A DNA stretch of 58,392 nt from Bradyrhizobium rifense (GTDB taxonomy: Bacteria; Pseudomonadota; Alphaproteobacteria; Rhizobiales; Xanthobacteraceae): assembly GCF_008123425.1 (NCBI RefSeq), contig NZ_VSSS01000049.1, forward strand, positions 1 through 58,392, read 5' to 3'. The position numbers and the translations under genes are program-made. Each line of letters opens with the position of its first letter. Positions within the stretch are counted from its first letter, which is position 1. This document shows, in pieces, positions 52,791-58,392 of this stretch. Below the pieces are notes generated by a model. It saw only the letters and a list, made by a program, of their open reading frames with translations. It was not told the DNA's origin and ran no database searches.

Positions 52791-53792
52791 ATGCCAACCA
52801 CCGCGAGAGTCGCCCGTATTCACGAATATGGTCCTCCCGAAGTCCTGAGGTTCGAGGACATCGTCGTGGGTGAGCCGGGCGACGATGAAGCATTGATCCG
52901 CAACACCGTCATAGGTCTCAACTTCGTCGACGTTTATTATCGTAGAGGTACTCTTCCGGTCCCTGCCTTTCCAGCGATCATCGGCGACGAGGCCGCCGGG
53001 GTAGTCGAAGCCGTTGGCAAAAACGTCAAGAACGTCAGCGTGGGTGACCGCGTCGTCTATGGCGATATCGCATTTGGCGCCTACGCTACGGCCCGCTTGC
53101 ATTCCGCAGACCGGCTTGTCCGCATTCCGGCAGGTGTTTCTGACGACCAGGCAGCTAGTGCCTTTCTAAAGGGGCTCACCGCTCGCTATCTGCTCAAAGA
53201 GGTGCTCGAGCTCCGACCCGGTGACACCGTTCTGTATCATGCAGCAGCGGGCGGTGTAGGTCAGATTTTCGTTCAATGGGCGAAAGCACTTGGTCTAACG
53301 GTGATCGGCACAGCGTCCAGCGACGCTAAGGCGAAGCTTGCACGTCATGCCGGCTGCGACCACGTCATCAATTATTCCTCCGAAGACTTCGTCGCCGAAG
53401 CGCTCGCGTTCACCGCAGGCAATGGCGTGGCAGCTGTTTTCGACTCCGTCGGGGCGGACACGTTCCGTGGGTCGCTGGCGGTTCTCAGGCCGCGCGGAAC
53501 GCTTGTGCAATTCGGGAAGGCGTCTGGATTCCCGGAACCACTGGACCCGTTCGAGTTGGCACCACGCGCGCTTTATCTGACGTGGCCCATTCTCCCTCAC
53601 TACACGTCCACCGCAGAAGATCTGGCGATCGCCGCAGCCGACCTATTCGACGCAATCGCGACGGGAATTCTCAAGGTCGATCCCAGCAATCTTTATCCGT
53701 TTAGCCAGCTAATCGAAGCTCACCATGATCTCGAAGAGCGCCGAACCACCGGCGCGGCAGTGCTGCGTGTGACGGCCGCCGATCTCCCTTGA
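52791..53792 (+). CDS. NADPH-quinone oxidoreductase (zeta-crystallin-like, MDR)
   Basis: A 333-aa medium-chain reductase without structural zinc. The opening VARIHEYGPPEVLRFEDI, the GLNFVDVYYRRG region, and the NADPH-binding AAAGGVGQIFVQWAKALG at about 146-163 match the quinone reductase (QorA) branch. The zinc-binding cysteines of alcohol dehydrogenases are absent. AAAGGCG precedes the ATG. Nitroreductase and AhpD-like genes follow on the same strand. Confidence 0.9.
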   Translation: MPTTARVARIHEYGPPEVLRFEDIVVGEPGDDEALIRNTVIGLNFVDVYYRRGTLPVPAFPAIIGDEAAGVVEAVGKNVKNVSVGDRVVYGDIAFGAYATARLHSADRLVRIPAGVSDDQAASAFLKGLTARYLLKEVLELRPGDTVLYHAAAGGVGQIFVQWAKALGLTVIGTASSDAKAKLARHAGCDHVINYSSEDFVAEALAFTAGNGVAAVFDSVGADTFRGSLAVLRPRGTLVQFGKASGFPEPLDPFELAPRALYLTWPILPHYTSTAEDLAIAAADLFDAIATGILKVDPSNLYPFSQLIEAHHDLEERRTTGAAVLRVTAADLP

Positions 53793-53872
53793 TCAAATTT
53801 CATGCGCTGCACCGTCCGAAGACGCCCGCGGCCCCGATCCACGAAACAATGCTCAACTAAAGGAATAACGCG

Positions 53873-54490
53873 ATGAATACCTCTGTGATTGAAGCGATCG
53901 AGCGCCAGAAAACCACCAACCTTTACGATGCGTCGAAAAGCATTCCCGACGATGAAATTCGTGAGCTGGTGCGCTTGGCGACATTCTCCCCGACCGCGTT
54001 CCACCTGCAGAATTGGCGCTTTATAGCGGTGCGGTCGCCGGAAGCCAAAGCAAGGCTGCGGGCGGTTGCGGCTAATCAGCCCAAGGTTACCGAAGCTGCC
54101 GTCACTTTCATCATGGTCGGTGAACTGGCCGTGGCTGACGTGATGGCTGATCGACTGGCGGGCTCGGTGGCGGCAGGTTTCATGCCTGTCGAGATGGTGC
54201 CGGGCTGGGAAGCCGCAGCAAAATCGCTTTACTTCGAGAAGCCTCAGACCCAGCGCGATGAGGCAATTCGATCGGCGACCTTTGGCGCAAGCGGACTGAT
54301 TCACGCCGCGCAGGCGATGGGTCTGGGCACTACGCCGATGATCGGGTTTGATCCGGTCGGCGTGTCACGTGAGTTTAGTCTCAGCGATAATGAGGTCCCG
54401 GCACTCCTCGTTGCCGTCGGCTATCCGACGGAGGCGAATTGGCCGCAGAAGCCGCGTCGGCCGATTTCGGACGTTCTCGCGTTCGCGTAA
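53873..54490 (+). CDS. Nitroreductase-family protein
   Basis: A 205-aa FMN-dependent nitroreductase-fold protein. The FMN-binding region is RLATFSPTAFHLQNWRFIAV at about 38-57, then FGASGLIHAAQAMGLGTTPM near 140-160. The usual RxSxR start is replaced by RQKTTNLYDASKS. It lies in a plus-strand run after the quinone reductase and before the AhpD-like gene, suggesting a shared detoxification or redox role (inference). Confidence 0.88.
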   Translation: MNTSVIEAIERQKTTNLYDASKSIPDDEIRELVRLATFSPTAFHLQNWRFIAVRSPEAKARLRAVAANQPKVTEAAVTFIMVGELAVADVMADRLAGSVAAGFMPVEMVPGWEAAAKSLYFEKPQTQRDEAIRSATFGASGLIHAAQAMGLGTTPMIGFDPVGVSREFSLSDNEVPALLVAVGYPTEANWPQKPRRPISDVLAFA

Positions 54491-54644
54491 CTCTTCTGAC
54501 CAGCGCCGGTCGCGTTTCACACCAGCCTCGTCGAACTCTCGGGAGTTCGGTTGTGTGGTGAATCCGCCCAGTCATCCGCCCGCCAGAACCGGTTGGTCCG
54601 GCCTAAACGCTGGCGTTATCTAACCCGACCTTGAGGAACGTCCC

Positions 54645-55094
54645 ATGACCCAACGTTTGAACTACACCACCATTGCTCCGGTCGGCGTAAAGGCCCTTGG
54701 CGGCGTTCACGCCTATATCGCGCAATCGAATTTGCCCGCTCAGCTCGTCAATCAGGTCTATCTGCGCGTCTCGCAGATCAACGGCTGTGCCTATTGCATC
54801 GACTTGCATTCTCGCGACCTGCTTAAGGGCGGCTTGGCCGTCGAAAAGCTGGTGCTCGTCACTGCCTGGCGCGAGGCAGGCTCCCTGTTCGACTCACGCG
54901 AACGTGCGGCTCTGGCTTGGGCTGAAACAGTCACGCGCGTCGCCGACACCACTATACCGGATGGCGAATTCGAGTCTGCGTCGGCGGCGTTCTCTGAAAA
55001 GGAACTGGCCGACCTGACGATCGCGATCGGGCTGATGAATGCCTACAACCGACTGGCCATCGGATTCCGCAACCCACCCAAGGCAGCTACTTGA
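54645..55094 (+). CDS. AhpD-like carboxymuconolactone decarboxylase-family protein
   Basis: A 149-aa alpha-helical protein with the AhpD-type redox motif CAYCIDLHSRDLL (about residues 47-59), CxxC followed by His, preceded by LRVSQING. This is the peroxidase-active form of the family. It may work with the nitroreductase and quinone reductase in oxidative or xenobiotic stress (inference). GAGGAACG precedes the ATG. Confidence 0.9.
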   Translation: MTQRLNYTTIAPVGVKALGGVHAYIAQSNLPAQLVNQVYLRVSQINGCAYCIDLHSRDLLKGGLAVEKLVLVTAWREAGSLFDSRERAALAWAETVTRVADTTIPDGEFESASAAFSEKELADLTIAIGLMNAYNRLAIGFRNPPKAAT

Positions 55095-55260
55095 ATGTGA
55101 ACGAAGCACGTCGACGGGCCGCCCATCCGGCGACCGAGGCTGGTTTCGCACAGAGCTTCAGCTCAGGCCACAAGACGGGAAGCCTCGATATGCTGTCCGG
55201 TCACCCACCAGCAGCGTAGCTCCGGCCTTATCTCGACCCCTCTCTGAAGGAACCGACACG

Positions 55261-55461
55261 ATGACCACGATTTCTGCGTGGGGGACCAATTCATTCTGTG
55301 GCGAACTCACTGGCGACTTCGGTGGCGTGTTTGAGGCTACATCGATTGACGGTTGCCGCTTGTTTTGTCGTTTAGCGGAAATTCAGTCGCACGGCGTTTT
55401 GGGACTTTTGCAACACTATCCGCCAGAAGCAGTCGTTCAATGTTACTCATTCTGCGAATGA
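55261..55461 (+). CDS. Short open frame of unknown function
   Basis: A 66-aa product with four cysteines (SFCGE, DGCRLFCRL, QCYSFCE near the end). AAGGAA lies before the ATG. It could be a real small gene or a truncated piece left at the island end. No family recognised. Confidence 0.4.
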   Translation: MTTISAWGTNSFCGELTGDFGGVFEATSIDGCRLFCRLAEIQSHGVLGLLQHYPPEAVVQCYSFCE

Positions 55462-55589
55462 GCCCTCGCCAAGTGACCAAGCTCCGCCAACGCAGCGTGC
55501 TGCAATCAATCAGTTGTCGAACGGCATTGCGCTCCTGAGGCGGAGCTGAATCTTACAATGTCGTAGAAAATCGCGGAATATCGTAGCAA

Positions 55590-55634
55590 TGGTGCCCAGG
55601 GGCGGAATCGAACCACCGACACTGCGATTTTCAG
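55590..55634 (-). other. 3' fragment of tRNA-Phe (attachment-site remnant)
   Basis: On the minus strand this reads from just before the anticodon GAA (55630-55632) through the 3' anticodon stem, variable loop, T arm (GGTTCGATTCCGCC), 3' acceptor strand (CCTGGGC) and CCA end of a bacterial tRNA-Phe. The 5' half is absent: the sequence to the right does not form a D arm or 5' acceptor. Such fragments are left where an element integrates at a tRNA 3' end. Confidence 0.85.
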
Positions 55635-55635
55635 G

Positions 55636-56004
55636 CTACATCTTCTCGAACGATTCTAGCCCCTTACCGGTTAGCGAACTGTCTAACGGCGCACTGAAGA
55701 TCAAGGAGGTAGCCCGACGTTGTCTAGCGGCAGAACTACAAATGCACCTTTGATGGACGTACATCGATCGCCAGCCAAGTGGTCTGTCGGTTACAAGAGG
55801 ATCAAAATCTATCCAAAACTCTCGACCCTTTGCGATATACATTTGATTTATGTCGAACCGAAAATAGTGTTTGAACGGTTCAATCGTGTCCGTTTGCTTT
55901 GAGCGAGGCGAACCGTCGGCACCAAAATCCACAATTGTGGGAACTGGGAGTGGGCCAGATACCGTTGTCGAAACGAGGGCGCTAATTCGGCCAATCAGGT
56001 CCAT
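55636..56004 (-). CDS. Small unknown protein coupled to the beta-propeller fragment
   Basis: A 122-aa frame whose ATG follows AGGGGG by seven bases and begins three bases after the stop of the upstream frame. Its last codons run directly into the tRNA fragment, so the end may be truncated or random. A hydrophobic start (MDLIGRISALVSTTVSGPLP) and a middle with FDINQMYIAKGREFWIDFDP are seen. No family recognised. Confidence 0.5.
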   Translation of the reverse strand: MDLIGRISALVSTTVSGPLPVPTIVDFGADGSPRSKQTDTIEPFKHYFRFDINQMYIAKGREFWIDFDPLVTDRPLGWRSMYVHQRCICSSAARQRRATSLIFSAPLDSSLTGKGLESFEKM

Positions 56005-56006
56005 AA

Positions 56007-57092
56007 TTAGCCCCCTAAGGTGCTGCAGATCCTGGCGATCTCCGTAGCGCCGCCGCGATCCGGGCTTAGTCGATCACAAGCCGTCCGAAGTAGTTTCGCA
56101 TCATTCATGCTTTCAATTTCGTTTTGCGTTGCCAGATTCAAATCGAATAATCTGAAGCCAACGGCGAAAGTGCCCGGCTCCGTCACAGTTACGAGGAGAT
56201 AGTTACCAGGAAAGAATCTCAGATCCGCAATCGTAGAGCCAGAATCCGGCGAATATACCAGCGGCTCTTCGGAAGTCGTTTTCCCGCTTGATTGAGACCA
56301 CCTAACAACCTCAATTACTCGCCGAGTAGCCCATGCGAGCGTGAGTACTCCTTTGTCTAGTACGCTCGCTGTCGGAGGACGTCTGCTAAACCAGGAAGGC
56401 CGAAGTGGATCTCCTTGCGCCTCCTCTGGTAGTTTCAGAGTCGCCAACGGAGCTTCCCCATCTTTGTTAACATCATAAATAGCAATTGAGGATGGTCCGG
56501 TTCGGGCTGCGACCCAGTTGGAATTGCGAACGAAGCTGATCGACCTTAACGGCTGGTTTCTCAAGACAACGAAGCTAGTCGGATCCTGCCAATCGGTTTT
56601 CGGCAGAGTCCACGAATTGAGAGTTTTGCCGGTTCTGTCCCGAACCCGGAGTTCAGACACCTGCTGATGTTGATCTATGTCTACAAGCCAGCTCTTCCAC
56701 GGAGAGAAGACCGGCCACATGAGTCCCACCGGGAGTTTCATAGAATCCTGTGCGAGAAACTGGGATTTGTCAGGATCAAGCTCCGCACGTTGCATAACAA
56801 TGTTCCCAGAGCCTGCCGCCCCCATCGCCCAAAGGGCGCCTTCAGATGTGTCAAACAACAAAAATCTCGGAGTCGTGTCTTTAAATACTGATTCTAGGGC
56901 AACGCTTTTCGATGAACCTTGGGAATCGCTAAACGAAACGACCCGATCATTAATCATTATTGGCGCTTGGTTTTCACCTAGAAAACCTACGAAAGGTAGC
57001 GGCGGAAAACCCTTATCAGACGGCTCCTTCTTTTTTGGCGTGCGAAAGCTTAAGTTTGAACCTTGTCCAATTTTGCCGTCCTCGCTTAAGCA
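56007..57092 (-). pseudogene. C-terminal fragment of a beta-propeller (WD40-like) protein
   Basis: From the first in-frame ATG (56957) the product is 316 aa, but the reading frame stays open up to 57092, where protein-like sequence continues (GFPPLPFVGFLGENQAPIMI). The body has repeated strands of propeller type (SWLVDIDQHQQVSELRVRDR; WVAARTGPSSIAIYDVNKDG; GNYLLVTVTEPGTFAVGFRL), and the end DAKLLRTACDRLSP recalls the tail of STAND-NTPase/WD40 proteins. The N-terminal part is missing and replaced by IS3-like sequence, so I treat it as a truncated gene. It is AT-richer than the core genome. Confidence 0.6.
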
Positions 57093-57117
57093 TCACGAAG
57101 TCGGGCGGCTAACGTAG

Positions 57118-57400
57118 GTTCTGATCTTGCGGGATCGTCATCGGCGTCCGTTACCCAGACAGAGCTCGTGTGCCGCCACTACGTTTACGCACGATCAGCC
57201 GCTCTTCTTGTAGAGCCGGTACAGTTTGTTCCGATTGATCCGGACCTCTTACCGAGCAAATATCAGCCCCATATGCCGGTAGCCGAAGCGGCGGCTTGCA
57301 GGCCAATTCCGTCAGCCGGGCCAGCAACGCGCCATCATTCGGTCGTGTCGCGGCATGGCGATAGGTTTTCGGCTTCCGGCCTGCAGGCCCGCCGTTGCGA
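57118..57400 (-). pseudogene. IS3-family transposase OrfB remnant
   Basis: Three frames together restore a transposase stretch: RKPKTYRHAATRPNDGALLA and RLTELA in one frame, RRFGYRHMGLIFAR then RINRNKLYRLYKKS in a second, ERLIVRKRSGG back in the first, and MTIPQDQN in another. This is the OrfB N-terminal region of IS3-type elements, with frameshifts and an internal stop. It ends abruptly at about 57118 against the propeller fragment. The element is dead. Confidence 0.75.
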
Positions 57401-57549
57401 GAACAAGCAGGAAAGATCGTTAGTACGTAAAAATATACTCCATTGCTCGTTGAACGATTGCCCCCACCTTCTGCCCAGCAAGCTAGCTTTTTTGCCCTCA
57501 CGAGAATGCCGCTCGGTCAGAGCGCATGACGCTTGAACGCCCCACTACT

Positions 57550-58338
57550 TCAAACTTTTCTTCCCTGGGAGAAAAAGGCTCTCTCAACATCAACCGCGCG
57601 CCACGTTTGCAGCGAACCATCCCAATCATGCCAGCGCGATCCACACGAATTCAGTTCAGACGCCTTGCGAGCACACCAGTGACACCAGTTCTCATAGGTC
57701 TGCGCTTGTCGCTGTCGCGCAGACGCTGACATTGTGAATGCAGGATTGACGTAAAGCCGTCGCACCTCAGCATGCGGATGGCTTTGGAGAATTTCGCTCA
57801 CGACACTATCATAAACTGCCATCGTGTTTGGGCGCATGAACATCAACAGCTTCGACCCAAACGACATGCCCAAGAATTTTATTCGCTGCGCAACGACTAG
57901 AGCTTCGGCGATAGAGACAAAAGATGCATCTCTTGCGCGGCGCAGATGTTGTAGAACTTCGTTCGGATCCTGAGCCGGCAACCCTGCTCGTCCAACGAGT
58001 ATGGCACGGCTTTTTGACAATGCTCGTCGTACATTAACACGCCCGTCAGTTCCGGAAACGAAACCCCAGAAGATCACAGACAACAAACCGTGGATCAAGT
58101 CCTCATCGGCATCGCTGTTGAGCAGCCGCGAGTGAAATTGGTCCTGGGCGAGCGACGAGTAATCTGATCGAGATTCTCGCAAAGACCATTCCTCTGGCAC
58201 CTCAGGTCGCAGTCTGAGGTCGGCCCACGATATTGCAAAGTCGCTCTCGCCATCTGAACGGACCAAGCGAGCAGGAATATACTCGTAATCTTCCCTCGCG
58301 CGGTCAAAGGATCCTACTGACATCAATGACGATTGCAT
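57550..58338 (-). CDS. Unknown protein, possibly DNA-glycosylase-like
   Basis: A 262-aa AT-richer gene. The C-terminal two thirds has FLGMSFGSKLLMFMRPNTMA, VYDSVVSEILQ, YENWCHWCARKASELNSCG and WRAVDVERAFF. A Gly-containing helical hairpin before a conserved YD and a terminal WRAVDVERAFF pattern resemble OGG-fold proteins found in mobile and defence regions (weak inference). No ribosome-binding site is strong. It could be cargo of the right-hand island. Confidence 0.65.
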   Translation of the reverse strand: MQSSLMSVGSFDRAREDYEYIPARLVRSDGESDFAISWADLRLRPEVPEEWSLRESRSDYSSLAQDQFHSRLLNSDADEDLIHGLLSVIFWGFVSGTDGRVNVRRALSKSRAILVGRAGLPAQDPNEVLQHLRRARDASFVSIAEALVVAQRIKFLGMSFGSKLLMFMRPNTMAVYDSVVSEILQSHPHAEVRRLYVNPAFTMSASARQRQAQTYENWCHWCARKASELNSCGSRWHDWDGSLQTWRAVDVERAFFSQGRKV

Positions 58339-58392
58339 GTTGAACTTACTCTTTATCGCCTACAGTGCCATTGACCTGCTCCCCAATTTGCC

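Noticed and set aside
55590..55634. Complete tRNA gene
   Set aside because: Only the anticodon, T arm and 3' acceptor strand are present; the 5' half is missing, so it cannot be a functional tRNA.

Overview
The window looks like a chromosomal segment of a Bradyrhizobium-type alphaproteobacterium (inference). The reasons are the high GC content, the ispH-thrB-rnhA cluster followed by a DUF1013 (TrcR-type) regulator, many small exported proteins of unknown function, and several families of short palindromic intergenic repeats of the kind scattered through Bradyrhizobium genomes.

Layout. 1-26 kb is mostly core or housekeeping sequence: ispH-thrB-rnhA, trcR, propionyl-CoA synthetase, two related TPR plus LprI-like exported proteins, a Na+/H+ antiporter, an SDR, a NUDIX hydrolase, a thioesterase, an aldo/keto reductase with a TPR protein, oleate hydratase, an isochorismatase-like hydrolase, an amine oxidase, a RibD-C reductase, a nitrobindin-like protein and a hybrid histidine kinase. 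26.1-30 kb is a three-gene redox operon (150-aa unknown, DyP-type peroxidase, membrane-anchored dihaem cytochrome c) behind a perfect TGTGA-N6-TCACA palindrome. 30.4-33 kb has a LuxR-type regulator, a small unknown and a two-domain VOC protein.

The most interesting part is 33.1-37.6 kb. It is a compact ribosomal-peptide cluster of the thiazole/oxazole-modified microcin (TOMM, linear azol(in)e peptide) type. It encodes a Cys/Gly-rich precursor with 16 cysteines in the core, a fused leader-binding/YcaO cyclodehydratase and a SagB-type FMN dehydrogenase. A strong hairpin lies between precursor and cyclodehydratase, and the precursor leader looks like a signal peptide. Convergent to it, at 37.6-43.1 kb, are a periplasmic binding protein and a MacB/FtsX-like tripartite ABC exporter (adaptor, ATPase, two permeases) that could export the product.

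43.6-45.9 kb holds a divergent AraC regulator/MFS pair. From 45.97 kb rightwards the sequence looks like accreted islands. Two fragments of the 3' part of a tRNA-Phe gene lie in the same orientation at about 45.97 kb (decayed) and 55.59 kb (clean, ending just past the anticodon). They bracket a 9.6-kb metabolic cassette: GMC oxidoreductase, aldehyde dehydrogenase, GST-like protein, LysR, Gal80-like Gfo/Idh protein, quinone oxidoreductase, nitroreductase and AhpD-like protein. Right of 55.6 kb the DNA is visibly more AT-rich and contains the truncated end of a beta-propeller-like protein, an IS3-family transposase remnant and an unrecognised DNA-glycosylase-like protein. This looks like the edge of a second island whose intact tRNA-Phe would lie beyond the window.

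All functions are assigned by reading motifs by eye; no database search was possible.
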